Positions 1-8,750 of a stretch of DNA of 64,000 nucleotides are shown here, one piece after another. The stretch is from NCBI GenBank assembly GCA_029210565.1, contig JARGFQ010000009.1:86987-150986 (forward strand), written 5' to 3'. The DNA is from Bacteroidales bacterium (GTDB lineage Bacteria > Bacteroidota > Bacteroidia > Bacteroidales > VadinHA17). The notes under the pieces were generated by a model that worked only from the letters and a program-made list of their open reading frames with translations, did no database searches and was not told where the DNA came from. Both the position numbers and the translations under genes were made by a program. The number at the start of each line of letters is the position of its first letter. Position 1 is the stretch's first letter.

Positions 1-64
1 ATTTAACCAAATAAAACTTAAAGGAGCAGTTCGTGCAATGTGTTTTAGAATATGAGAGAGGGCA

Positions 65-766
65 TCACGACTGCAGGAGAAAGACCGTCGGACGTTTATC
101 AAGATTGGGCAGCGCCTCTCTCCAGGCAGCTACGCTCTTCGTTCTGACAAATTCGGTATCGAGGGTGATGTCTGCTGCTATACAGAGGCGGGTTGAGGGT
201 CTGCATACTGCCAGGATTTCCTGCAGCATCTTCCCGTTCCGGAAGGGAGTCTCCATGAATATCTGCGTCTCGCCACCGGCAGAACGACGCTCAAGATCCC
301 GGAGGGCCTTCTGCCTGACGGCGCTCTCCACGGGCAGATAGCCGTGAAAGGCAAACCTCTGCCCGTTGAGGCCCGACGAGACCAGGGCCAGCATTATTGA
401 AGAGGGACCGGTAAGAGGGATGACCCGTATATTCATGCGATGCGCCTCGGCAGCAACAATGCTTCCCGGATCGGCCAGGCCCGGCATTCCGGCTTCACTC
501 ATCACCCCGGCATCAGCCCCTGCTGATACCCTCCTGAGGAGATCCGGGATCATGGCAGGGTCAGCGTGCTTGCCGACAGGAAAAAAGAGAGTGTCATCAA
601 GAGGAAAAGCCCTGTCAAGAGTTCTCAGAAACCGCCGTGCACTCCTTATCTCCTCAACGGCAAGGAGCCTGAGGGAAAGGACGACCTTTATCGTGCCCGC
701 AGGTATGGTCTGAGCGTGGTCAGGATTGCCGAGCGTTACCGGCACCATGTATATTACTCCACTCAT
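65..766 (-). CDS. RsmI-like SAM-dependent tetrapyrrole-methylase-family methyltransferase
   Basis: A 233-residue protein of the TP_methylase fold, closest to RsmI, which 2'-O-methylates 16S rRNA C1402 using SAM. The N-terminal strand motif VPVTLGN (residues 8-14), the family-type loop EAGMPGLADPG (91-101) and LTGPSS (118-123) are all seen. The length is slightly shorter than classical RsmI (about 280), as in the short Bacteroidota form, whose exact target is less certain. The ATG at 766 follows a TATCTTTA -7-like word on the minus strand (788-795) with TTTG 21 bases upstream of it (817-820). It is transcribed away from the MBL-fold gene at 879. The family is secure; the substrate is inferred. 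Confidence 0.85.
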   Translation of the reverse strand: MSGVIYMVPVTLGNPDHAQTIPAGTIKVVLSLRLLAVEEIRSARRFLRTLDRAFPLDDTLFFPVGKHADPAMIPDLLRRVSAGADAGVMSEAGMPGLADPGSIVAAEAHRMNIRVIPLTGPSSIMLALVSSGLNGQRFAFHGYLPVESAVRQKALRDLERRSAGGETQIFMETPFRNGKMLQEILAVCRPSTRLCIAADITLDTEFVRTKSVAAWREALPNLDKRPTVFLLQS

Positions 767-787
767 TCATGCTGACTTATGATCCGG

Positions 788-820
788 TAAAGATAGACAA
801 AAGCCAGCGCTCATGCCAAA
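788..820 (-). promoter_or_regulatory. candidate promoter of the RsmI-like gene
   Basis: On the minus strand TTTG (817-820), a 21-base spacer and TATCTTTA (788-795) resemble the Bacteroidota -33/-7 pair. The last base of the -7 word is A instead of G. The predicted start of transcription lies about 15 bases before the ATG at 766. Confidence 0.45.
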
Positions 821-833
821 GTGACAACCGATA

Positions 834-864
834 TTGTACTTCTCTTATTTTCGGGTTATGTTTG
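834..864 (+). promoter_or_regulatory. Bacteroidota-type promoter of the MBL-fold hydrolase
   Basis: TTG (834-836), a 20-base spacer and TATGTTTG (857-864) match the Bacteroidota TTG...TAnnTTTG pattern. Transcription would begin near 871, giving a leader of about 8 bases before the ATG at 879. Confidence 0.6.
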
Positions 865-878
865 CATAACCAATCCAA

Positions 879-1649
879 ATGCCAGTGAAAATCACTTTTC
901 TTGGAACGGGAACCTCCCAGGGCGTGCCGGTAATTGCCTGCGAGTGCTCTACCTGTATGTCGGCTGACAGCAGGGACAAGAGGCTCAGGACCTCCCTGCT
1001 TGTGGAGATTGACAATAATACTTTTGTCATTGACGCAGGTCCCGACTTCCGGCAACAGATGCTTACCGCCAGGGTCAAAAAGCTTGATGCCATACTCCTT
1101 ACCCATGAACATAAAGACCATATAGCCGGGATGGATGACCTCCGTGCCTTTAATCACAGGAGCCAGGCGGCTATTGACATCTATGCCGAGGAGAGAGTCC
1201 AGAACGCAGTCAGAAAAGAGTACTCTTACGTCTTCTCGGAAAACCGATATCCAGGTGTACCCAGGATGGAACTGCACGTTATCAGTGAGCATAGCTTTGA
1301 AATCAATGGCGTTGAGGTGATACCCCTGCGGGTCTTTCATTACCGGCTGCCGATTCTTGGCTTCAGGATAGGAAATATGGCCTATATTACTGACACCAAT
1401 TACGTTCCTGAGGAGACAAAAGAACTGCTGGTAGGAGTGAAGTACCTGGTGATCAATGCCCTCAGGAAAGAGAAACATGTATCACATTTCAGCCTTGGAG
1501 AGGCAGTCGGTTTTATACGGGAAATTTCTCCGAAGAAAGCCTTCATAACACATATCAGCCATCAGATGGGAAAACATGAGGAGGTCATGGAACTTCCTGT
1601 AAATGTCACATTGGCATGGGACGGGCTGGAGGTGATCTGTGAAGACTGA
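879..1649 (+). CDS. PhnP-like MBL-fold metal-dependent hydrolase
   Basis: A 256-residue metallo-beta-lactamase-fold enzyme. The zinc motif THEHKDH (75-81) is intact, preceded by FLGTGTSQGVP (7-17) and DAGPDFR (52-58), the hallmarks of the PhnP/Lipoate-hydrolase-like branch. A further histidine cluster, THISHQMGKHEE, lies near the C-terminus. PhnP itself is a cyclic phosphodiesterase of phosphonate use. No phosphonate genes are nearby, so the substrate here is unknown, probably a small phosphodiester or thioester. It is a single gene with its own promoter, divergent from the RsmI-like gene and convergent with the small lipoprotein gene that ends at 1651. Confidence 0.85.
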   Translation: MPVKITFLGTGTSQGVPVIACECSTCMSADSRDKRLRTSLLVEIDNNTFVIDAGPDFRQQMLTARVKKLDAILLTHEHKDHIAGMDDLRAFNHRSQAAIDIYAEERVQNAVRKEYSYVFSENRYPGVPRMELHVISEHSFEINGVEVIPLRVFHYRLPILGFRIGNMAYITDTNYVPEETKELLVGVKYLVINALRKEKHVSHFSLGEAVGFIREISPKKAFITHISHQMGKHEEVMELPVNVTLAWDGLEVICED

Positions 1650-1650
1650 A

Positions 1651-1857
1651 TTACCGCTTCTTGTAACGGTACAGTTTTTTCTGATATTTTTTTGAGAAGA
1701 AATATTTGTTGCGGCCAAGTTGCGAGGTATCAATGTATGAGTTCTTCCTTGCTTCCCGGTAAGAGTTCTTTCTGGTCGATGCACATCCCGGCATCAGCAG
1801 GATAGCTGCCAGAAACACGATGATAAATGATATGCCTTTGAACTTTCTTCTATTCAT
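1651..1857 (-). CDS. small lipoprotein with basic tail, function unknown
   Basis: A 68-residue protein starting at the ATG at 1857: positively charged MNRRKFK, a hydrophobic stretch (residues 8-23) and the lipobox LMPGC with the lipidated cysteine at 25. The mature part is about 44 residues, rich in Tyr, Lys and Arg, and ends in a strongly basic tail (KKLYRYKKR). A start 7 codons upstream (1878) is possible but would lie at or before the transcription start predicted from a TACTTTTA word at 1880-1887 (minus strand). Small Bacteroidota lipoproteins of this kind are common and uncharacterised. It is a real gene by signal-peptide logic; no function can be given. Confidence 0.7.
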   Translation of the reverse strand: MNRRKFKGISFIIVFLAAILLMPGCASTRKNSYREARKNSYIDTSQLGRNKYFFSKKYQKKLYRYKKR

Positions 1858-2032
1858 CGGTTTAGTCCGTATAGGCATCTAAAAGTAGTAATAAAAACCC
1901 TGACATCCTGATAAAATTAACTTCTTTGCCTAAAATAGCTCATTGACTGTACCTTCCCCTTTTATTTTCAGATACAATATCCTAAATTGCACTCCCGTTA
2001 AGTCGGATAGCAATTTTTCAGGTTATACTCAA

Positions 2033-4807
2033 ATGTACTGCTTAAAGTTTCGCTTTTTTGCCCTTTTTTTGCTCTTTCTGATGCCGCTTTCAGCCCAGAA
2101 GCTTGAAAATCTTGGCATTGTGAAGGACAACGGAGCAGATGTTGTAGCCCTGGTGCTGGAAGACAGCAGCCGTATCACCATGACTGCTCCCAAACCTCTT
2201 TTCAGCTTCAGGCTCGACGGTGTTTATTTTGATTCTGATGATGTACCGGCCGGACTGACAGGTAACCGTTTTTTGATGATTTTTCCCGGAGGTATTGAGG
2301 CCGGGTTTACTCCAAGGGGTGGATCTCATCCCGGTTTTTTAGCTGAGCTGGTACTGAGAAACAACTGGAATGACACTGTAACTATAAGCGACGTAGTGCC
2401 CTTCGGCGAGAATGGCAACAGCGCCTGGATCACCGGTTACGGCCCCCCGGGCCTCGCCAGGGCAAACCTCTTCCTGCCGGGAAAGAGCCCCGTCAGGGTT
2501 ATATTGCCGGACAATGCCTGGGAGACAGGCTTTGCAACCTTTGAAGCCGGAGGGGGAGTGTCGGTAAGCGCTATTGCCAGACGCATTGGCACAGATAACG
2601 GAACAGTCAGACGATATGAAACAATCCTGCCGCCGGGAGCGACAGTGACGTACCACATATGGGCAGACCTCTGCAGGGGGTCATGGCAGGAGGGACTTCG
2701 ACTGATGTTCTCAGAGCGCTGGCTCTATGACCTTACAGGCTTTGATGATACCCTCTACAGTCGCGATGACCTGAAGTGGATACGGAGAAGCTACCTGATG
2801 ATCCTGCAGATGGCATGGGACAGGGAATTTTATGACCGCTTCAGCGGCGAAGATAACTTTGGCAACCTCCTGTCAGAATACAACAGCCTCTTCGGGCATG
2901 TCGATGTCTACGGTATCTGGCCCACATGGCCCAGGCTCGGACTCGATGAGAGAAACCAATGGGACCTATACAGGGACCTGCCCGGCGGTACAGAGCGACT
3001 GAGAGCTGTCAGCAGGCAGGCAAGACTGAATGACTGCCGTTTCTTTATAGCCTATAATCCGTGGGACCGCAGTACGAGGGAGGAGAACCATCTTGCAGGC
3101 ATGGCTGCCATCATTGCCGATACGGAAGCTGACGGCGTGGTGCTTGATACCGAAGGACGATCCTCGGATGAACTGCAGGGTGCGGCAGACACTGTACGCA
3201 AGGGCGTAATTATGTATTCCGAAGGTATGCCGGTGATCAGGGATATGCCGGGAATCGTTGCGGCAAGAGTACACAATGCTCTCTTCCTGAGTCCGGAACT
3301 GAACCTTAACAAGCTGGTGCGACCTGACTTTGCCATTTTTCGGGTTGCTGACGTCGGAGAGGATATCCTGCACAGGGAGATATCAGTCGCATTCTTTAAC
3401 GGCTACGGTACCGAACTTAACCTCTTCAGACCCGGAAGACGCAACGAAGAGTACAGGTCGGATCTTGACTATCTCGCCTCAACAACATACATCCTTAGAA
3501 GAAACAGTGATGCCTTCCTTGATATGAAGTGGACTCCTCTGGTCAAAAGCATGGCAGACAGGCTATATGTCAACAGATGGAGGGCAGGAGAGAAGAGCAT
3601 ATATACCGTCCTGAGCATGGATAATCTGGGTTACGACGGACCTCTCTTCTCATTGGGCGACACTGCCGGAAAACACCTCGTCTCCCTCTGGAGACATGAG
3701 GAACTGCTGCCGTCGGTGATAAACGGTCAGCTTATGGTGCCGGTGAAGGCCGAGGGATGGAGTCGTGCACACAACGGCACGAGGAAGGAGAGCTCCGTTG
3801 ATTGCATAGCCTTGCTGCCCAGGCTGATCAGGAACCGCATAGAGGGTAACAGCCTGTATATCTCTTCTGACACCGCCGGCCTTCTGTCACTCTACACCGG
3901 ATCACCGGGCTACGGTAATTCTCCCGTGATGGAGTTCCGATCACCTGCCGACACCCTCATTCCCATAGAGAGACTGTTCGGGATATCCGGGGAAAAGATA
4001 GTCATCGAACTGACAGATGAGGGATTACTGCTTGATGAAAGAGTGATCACCACGGAGGCGGGTATGCCATGGCTCATCTCAGAGAGGAGGCGGACGCTCC
4101 CGCCGGTGGAGATGCCGGAAGATATGGTCACTGTTCCTGCTGCAACAGTGAGCTACAGCCTCGATGCCAATGATGAATTCATAGTCTATCCCAACACCGG
4201 AAAGGTGGTTACTGTAGAGACCGACACCTTTCTCATCGACAGATACCCGGTCACCAATGAGCAGTTCCTCCGTTTCATAAGAGAGACAAGGTATATCCCT
4301 GATGATACAACCAACTATCTCAGGCACTGGGAGGGTGGAATGCCGGCAGGTGGACAGGAGCGCTACCCGGTTGTCTGGGTAAGCCTGGAGGATGCCAGGG
4401 CCTATGCCCTCTGGGCGGGCAAGAGACTGCCAACAGAGGGGGAGTGGCAGCTGGCAGCACAGGGTACCGATGGCCGGGAGTGGCCATGGGGCGACGAATT
4501 TCATGCCACAAAATGCAATAACGGATTTAGCAGGCCGACACCTGTTGATGCTTTCCCGAAAGGAGAGAGCCCATACGGCGTGGCAGACCTGGTGGGCAAT
4601 GTGTGGCAGATGACCGGCGATGTCTACTCCAACGGGGTTTACTACTTCAATATAATCAGGGGAGGGAGCTACTTCAAGCCGGAATCAAGCTGGTGGTACA
4701 TACAGGGCGGGCCACAGCCGCTCACAAAGACCCAGATGCAGCTTCTCGTCTCACCCGGCTATGACCGCAGTGCCACAGTGGGATTCCGGTGCGTGATGGA
4801 CCTGTAG
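2033..4807 (+). CDS. secreted protein: glycosidase-like region plus C-terminal FGE/SUMF1-like domain
   Basis: About 924 residues from the ATG at 2033, chosen because it opens a clear signal peptide (MYCLKFRFFALFLLFLMPLSAQ). Roughly residues 30-230 look like a beta-rich N-terminal domain. Residues about 240-560 read like a TIM-barrel glycosidase-type fold (VYGIWPTWPR, FFIAYNPWDR, ADGVVLDTEG). The last 190 residues are an FGE-sulfatase domain: FLIDRYPVTNEQFLRF, KRLPTEGEWQLAA, WPWGD, GNVWQMTGD, RGGSYF and VGFRC. The catalytic Cys pair normally found after RGGS is missing (FKPESSWW is seen instead), so formylglycine-forming activity is unlikely. It stands alone, with a modular repeat behind it. 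Domain calls other than FGE-like are by eye. Confidence 0.7.
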   Translation: MYCLKFRFFALFLLFLMPLSAQKLENLGIVKDNGADVVALVLEDSSRITMTAPKPLFSFRLDGVYFDSDDVPAGLTGNRFLMIFPGGIEAGFTPRGGSHPGFLAELVLRNNWNDTVTISDVVPFGENGNSAWITGYGPPGLARANLFLPGKSPVRVILPDNAWETGFATFEAGGGVSVSAIARRIGTDNGTVRRYETILPPGATVTYHIWADLCRGSWQEGLRLMFSERWLYDLTGFDDTLYSRDDLKWIRRSYLMILQMAWDREFYDRFSGEDNFGNLLSEYNSLFGHVDVYGIWPTWPRLGLDERNQWDLYRDLPGGTERLRAVSRQARLNDCRFFIAYNPWDRSTREENHLAGMAAIIADTEADGVVLDTEGRSSDELQGAADTVRKGVIMYSEGMPVIRDMPGIVAARVHNALFLSPELNLNKLVRPDFAIFRVADVGEDILHREISVAFFNGYGTELNLFRPGRRNEEYRSDLDYLASTTYILRRNSDAFLDMKWTPLVKSMADRLYVNRWRAGEKSIYTVLSMDNLGYDGPLFSLGDTAGKHLVSLWRHEELLPSVINGQLMVPVKAEGWSRAHNGTRKESSVDCIALLPRLIRNRIEGNSLYISSDTAGLLSLYTGSPGYGNSPVMEFRSPADTLIPIERLFGISGEKIVIELTDEGLLLDERVITTEAGMPWLISERRRTLPPVEMPEDMVTVPAATVSYSLDANDEFIVYPNTGKVVTVETDTFLIDRYPVTNEQFLRFIRETRYIPDDTTNYLRHWEGGMPAGGQERYPVVWVSLEDARAYALWAGKRLPTEGEWQLAAQGTDGREWPWGDEFHATKCNNGFSRPTPVDAFPKGESPYGVADLVGNVWQMTGDVYSNGVYYFNIIRGGSYFKPESSWWYIQGGPQPLTKTQMQLLVSPGYDRSATVGFRCVMDL

Positions 4808-4883
4808 GCCAGTCGGCACTCTTCAGTCGGCAGCCTGTAACTAACTGATTGACTGAATACTGTGGGCTGAAGACTGTGGACTA
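4808..4883. repeat. modular CAGTC-word intergenic hairpin element, copy 1
   Basis: This fills the gap between convergent genes. The left arm has CAGTCGGCA words, then an AT-rich centre containing TAACTAACTGATTGA, then a right arm of GCTGAAGACTGTGGACT type. Positions 4859-4882 equal the reverse complement of 56930-56953 over 24 bases. The arms can pair, so it may end transcription from both sides, though no T-run follows. Confidence 0.7.
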
Positions 4884-6053
4884 TCAAGAAATCCTCCTTG
4901 CTCCGTCACCAACACCGGGCATATAGAAATCAGCCTTAAGTCCTGTCTTTGCAGTGTAGATATCACCTAATTTGGCAGCAAAATCATCTGCGTGCCGGTT
5001 TTCCACTATCGAGACGGTGCAACCCCCGAACCCGGCACCGGTCATCCTGGTACCGATGACACCGGGAAGCTTGCGGCCCTCATATACCAGGGTGTCAGGC
5101 TCGATGCCCGTCACCTCATAATCGGTACAGAGAGAGTCGTGCGATTCGTTCATAAGCCGGCCGAAGGTCTCAATATCATTTTTCTCAAGTGCCATGATGG
5201 CTTCCAGGGTCCTGCCGTTCTCCGTAATGACATGCCTGGCCCTTTTACGCACCACCGTGTCGTCAATGTACCTCTCTGTCATCCACAGGTCGGAAACGGT
5301 TAGCTGACTGAGGTTCCTGACAGGATGGTGCAGGGATATCAGCTCTACAGCCCTCTCGCACTCTGAACGTCGTTCGTTGTATTTAGAGTCGGTAAGACCC
5401 CGCCGCTTGTTGGTGTTGGTAATGATCAGCCGGCGGTCTCCCAGGATCAGCGGTGCATACCTGTACTCCAGAGTGTCACAGTCGAGACTGATGGCATGAT
5501 CTCTCTTCCCGAAGCCTACTGCAAACTGATCCATGATGCCGCAGTTCATTCCCGCAAAAATGTTCTCTGCCCTCTGCGACATTTTTACCAGCTTCATCAT
5601 CTCTAAACCTGCCCCGGTGATCCCGTTCATTGCCACGGCAGTGACCATCTCAATGGATGCCGACGACGAGAGACCGGCACCGTTGGGGATGTCACCATAG
5701 AAGAGAAGCTCCAGCCCGGGGGCGGAGATGCCCTCAAGGGCAAACTCGTTGATGACACCGACGGGGTAGTTGGTCCAGCTTCCCGGAATGGGCGCGTAGA
5801 CTGGCGAGAGAGGCACCTCCACCTCACCGGGGAAGTTAAGGCTGTTGAGCCTGATCTTCGTTCCGCCAGTCCGGCGCAACGCCATCACCGTACCGAAATC
5901 CAGAGCACAGGGAAAGACATATCCCCCGTTGTAGTCGGTGTGCTCCCCGATCAGGTTGACACGTCCCGGTGAATAAAAAAAGACAGGGTCTGTTGCCCTG
6001 TCCCCGTATGTTTTAAAGAACTCCTCCCTAAGGAGGTCTATGTCTGCTTTCAT
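4884..6053 (-). CDS. galK: galactokinase
   Basis: A 389-residue GHMP kinase, the normal length for GalK. It phosphorylates alpha-D-galactose to galactose-1-phosphate in the cytoplasm (Leloir pathway). The substrate-binding signature PGRVNLIGEHTDYNGG (29-44), the ATP loop PNGAGLSSSAS (122-132) and the catalytic-base Asp in GIMDQF (D174) are all seen, together with the C-terminal motif MTGAGFGGCTVSI. Its ATG overlaps the dnaA stop (ATGA, 6050-6053), so it is translationally coupled to the initiator gene upstream. No galT or galM lies in the window. The call is secure. Confidence 0.96.
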   Translation of the reverse strand: MKADIDLLREEFFKTYGDRATDPVFFYSPGRVNLIGEHTDYNGGYVFPCALDFGTVMALRRTGGTKIRLNSLNFPGEVEVPLSPVYAPIPGSWTNYPVGVINEFALEGISAPGLELLFYGDIPNGAGLSSSASIEMVTAVAMNGITGAGLEMMKLVKMSQRAENIFAGMNCGIMDQFAVGFGKRDHAISLDCDTLEYRYAPLILGDRRLIITNTNKRRGLTDSKYNERRSECERAVELISLHHPVRNLSQLTVSDLWMTERYIDDTVVRKRARHVITENGRTLEAIMALEKNDIETFGRLMNESHDSLCTDYEVTGIEPDTLVYEGRKLPGVIGTRMTGAGFGGCTVSIVENRHADDFAAKLGDIYTAKTGLKADFYMPGVGDGARRIS

Positions 6054-7480
6054 ACCTTCAGCTTTTTCTCTATTTCTAATATCTGGTTCCTGAAATGACG
6101 GTCAGTGTCTATAAGGTTGTTGACGGTCTTGCAGGCATGCAACACGGTGGCGTGGTCCTTTCCACCGATGGATGAACCAATGCTGGCCAGTGACGCCTTG
6201 GTGAGACTCTTGGAGAAGTACATCGACACCTGCCTGGCCTGAACAATCTCCCTCTTGCGCGTCTTGCCCTGCATCAGATCAACGGGAATCTTGTAATACT
6301 CGCAAACAACCTTCTGTATGTAATCAATGGTTATCTCCCTGCGCTGGGTGTTGACGAGCCTGTCAACCATCTGGCGCGCCAGCTCCAGTGTCACCTCCTT
6401 GCGGTTGAGGGTCGACTGGGCATAGAGCGATATAAGGCCTGACTCAAGCTCCCTGATGTTCGATGATATGTTCTCGGCAAGGAACTCAAAGATCTCATCG
6501 GGCAGCTCAATGCCGTCATTGTAGGCCTTCTTGCGGAGTATGGCCAGCCTGGTCTCGTAGTCGGGCTTCTGGAGGTCAGCAAGCAGACCCCACTTGAAAC
6601 GCGACAACAGGCGCTGCTCCATACCCTGCAACTCTACCGGAGGCTTGTCACAGGTGAGTATGAGCTGCTTGCCCGACTGATGCAGATGGTTGAAGATGTG
6701 AAAGAAAGTATCCTGTGTCTTCTCCTTGCCGGCAAACTCATGAACGTCGTCAATGATCAGAACGTCAATCATCTGGTAGAAATGGAGAAAATCATTCTTG
6801 TTGTTGTTCCTTATTGATTCAACAAACTGTGTCTGAAATTTGTTGGCGTTCACATAAAGCACAGTCTTGTCCGGAAACTTCTCCTTCACCAGAATGCCTA
6901 TGGCCTGCACAAGATGCGTCTTTCCAAGCCCTGAGTCACCGTATATCATCAGCGGGTTGAAGGCTGTGCCGCCTGGATTGTTCCCGACAGCTATACCTGC
7001 CGACCGGGCAAGACGGTTGCATTCACCCTCTATAAAATTTGCAAATGAGTAGTCGGGATTGAGCCTGGGATCAAAATGTAGCTTCTTGATGCCCGGGATA
7101 ATAAAGGGATTGCGTATGGCAGGCTGCGCAGCCTCAAACGGTACCTGCATGGGCTTGTTGTGCAGATCACTCTTGTTCCTTGAAGGATACCGCACGGTGT
7201 AAGGCTTGCCGTTGGCATACCCCGCGTTCTCCATAATGATGTTGTACTCAAGCTTTGCATCATTGCCTATCTCACGCCTTAGAGTCTTGCGGAGAATGTC
7301 AATATATTGCTCTTCGAGATATTCATAGAAAAACGGACTGGGCACCTGAATTGTCAGTATGCTCTTTTCGAGCCTGAGGGGAACGATAGGCTCAAACCAT
7401 GTTTTGAAACTGGCCGAAGGAATTATGTCACGAATAATTTCCAGACAATTGTTCCAAACCTCATCGTGTGACTTGTTCAT
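6050..7480 (-). CDS. dnaA: chromosomal replication initiator DnaA
   Basis: A 476-residue DnaA with all four domains. Domain I is residues 1-85, followed by a short linker. The AAA+ domain has Walker A GDSGLGKT (181-188) and Walker B VLIIDD (240-245), with an arginine-finger region RLLSRFKWGL. The C-terminal DNA-binding domain carries the signature GGKDHATVLHACKTV. It binds DnaA boxes and opens the origin. No convincing cluster of TTATCCACA boxes lies beside the gene, so the origin is probably elsewhere. A galactokinase gene overlaps its stop codon, an uncommon neighbour. Upstream is a 324-base AT-rich gap. Confidence 0.97.
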   Translation of the reverse strand: MNKSHDEVWNNCLEIIRDIIPSASFKTWFEPIVPLRLEKSILTIQVPSPFFYEYLEEQYIDILRKTLRREIGNDAKLEYNIIMENAGYANGKPYTVRYPSRNKSDLHNKPMQVPFEAAQPAIRNPFIIPGIKKLHFDPRLNPDYSFANFIEGECNRLARSAGIAVGNNPGGTAFNPLMIYGDSGLGKTHLVQAIGILVKEKFPDKTVLYVNANKFQTQFVESIRNNNKNDFLHFYQMIDVLIIDDVHEFAGKEKTQDTFFHIFNHLHQSGKQLILTCDKPPVELQGMEQRLLSRFKWGLLADLQKPDYETRLAILRKKAYNDGIELPDEIFEFLAENISSNIRELESGLISLYAQSTLNRKEVTLELARQMVDRLVNTQRREITIDYIQKVVCEYYKIPVDLMQGKTRKREIVQARQVSMYFSKSLTKASLASIGSSIGGKDHATVLHACKTVNNLIDTDRHFRNQILEIEKKLKV

Positions 7481-7804
7481 TAAGATTGAAATTAAAAAAG
7501 ATATTATCCTGTTTCAGGTGACGAAACCTGTGACAATATTTGTAAAAAAAAAAGGTAAAAAAAAATTTTTTTTCTCTTGACTTTTACATTTATTCTTTAT
7601 GGTAATGAACATCAGGTCCTTATATCCGAAAAGAAAATTCAAAAAAAATAATGTACTGTCAATCAGTATTATACGGGGAAGGGTATGTCTCCCAACGACT
7701 TAAAAGAAGAGGATATTTCTGTCTTAATATGTATTCGGGGACTATTTCCCGGAAATAGTGCTGTAACGGGATGATTCAATAATGTTTAACACTTTTCGGG
7801 CATT
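7481..7804. other. 324-base AT-rich gap upstream of dnaA
   Basis: No gene is supported here. It holds homopolymer A and T runs near 7545-7575 and a perfect 9-1-9 palindrome at 7741-7759. No canonical DnaA box (TTATCCACA or one mismatch) was seen on either strand. The dnaA promoter must lie here, but only a weak candidate (TATCTTTT on the minus strand, close to the start) was visible. Confidence 0.6.
7741..7759. repeat. perfect palindrome, arms ACTATTTCC and GGAAATAGT
   Basis: Nine-base arms (7741-7749 and 7751-7759) around a single C. It lies 46 bases past the stop of the MCE gene and upstream of dnaA. No T-run follows on either strand, so it could be a protein-binding site as easily as a terminator. 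Confidence 0.5.
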
Positions 7805-8746
7805 TCATTCGCTCTTTTTGCCAAAAAGGGAGAAGTGGACATATTTGGTGGGATTGTTCCTCATATCCTGGAGCAAAAGATCGAGACTGGTGAGAGTGTT
7901 ATTGAGATTCGCGTAAAGAGAGTCGTCTTTCATCAGCTTTCCCGCCGAACCCTCTCCCTTACTTATTCCTTTTGCCAGTTCATCGAGGCTGACAAGTGAC
8001 GACTTCAGCGAGGTGAGTGTTGATTCCAGGTCTGCCGATGCAAAAGCCTCTGAGATCAACTCCAGGTTCTTCATCGTCGAATCAAGTGATGAGCTGTTTG
8101 CTGACATCATTGCCGTAAAGAGCCTGAGATCTTCTATCGACGCCATGAGAGCATCCTTCTTGCTGTCTGTGATCTCCTCAAGGCCTGCAGTAAGGCCGTT
8201 AACATTTGAAACGGCAGACCTGATGCCGGCCGCAAACTCGGGAGTGAATATCGCATTGACCGATGAGATCACCGAATCAAGCTTAACGATCATATCCGCG
8301 AGGTTATCCTCGACAGGGGCCAGGGCGTCACTGAGCCTTTCCGTGATAGGGGTGGCCACATAACCTTCAAGGGTATCGTGATTGTGACACATCTCGCTGC
8401 TCTGCCCCATGCGCAGTATCACCTTCATACCGGCAATCAGGGTCGCTGTTGTAATCTCAGCCCTGGTGTCACGGGGGACATTGAAGTGTTTGTCAACGGA
8501 AAGAGACACCAGGATCCTCCCGGAACCGTCGTTTATCAGCCTGATATCCTGCACAACACCTGCCTGGTAACCGTTGATCTCAACCGGATTCGACTCCGTC
8601 AGCCCTGCAATGTTGCCGTATACAACATGGTAGGTGTCACTGCTTGTAAAGAGAGCGGTGCCCTTTAAAAAGCTGAAAAGAAGTATGAACGCAACAATGG
8701 TGACAAGCGCTACAACCCCTACTTTAACCTCGTGTGATATCTTCAT
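7805..8746 (-). CDS. MCE (MlaD-like) domain lipid-transport protein
   Basis: A 313-residue protein with an N-terminal membrane anchor (residues about 9-28) and one MCE domain (about 37-115; YGNIAGLTESNPVEINGYQAG is typical). A long helical, coiled-coil-prone tail follows (about 130-290). This is the layout of MlaD/periplasmic MCE proteins, which form hexameric rings that pass phospholipids between membranes. It starts 4 bases after the amidase gene ends, so the two form an operon. No MlaE permease or MlaF ATPase gene is in the window, so the partner ABC transporter must be encoded elsewhere. Confidence 0.88.
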   Translation of the reverse strand: MKISHEVKVGVVALVTIVAFILLFSFLKGTALFTSSDTYHVVYGNIAGLTESNPVEINGYQAGVVQDIRLINDGSGRILVSLSVDKHFNVPRDTRAEITTATLIAGMKVILRMGQSSEMCHNHDTLEGYVATPITERLSDALAPVEDNLADMIVKLDSVISSVNAIFTPEFAAGIRSAVSNVNGLTAGLEEITDSKKDALMASIEDLRLFTAMMSANSSSLDSTMKNLELISEAFASADLESTLTSLKSSLVSLDELAKGISKGEGSAGKLMKDDSLYANLNNTLTSLDLLLQDMRNNPTKYVHFSLFGKKSE

Positions 8747-8750
8747 TCTG

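Noticed and set aside
777..1478. Minus-strand open frame of 233 codons over the MBL-fold gene
   Set aside because: It is antisense to a clear enzyme gene, contains no recognisable motif and has shadow-like composition.
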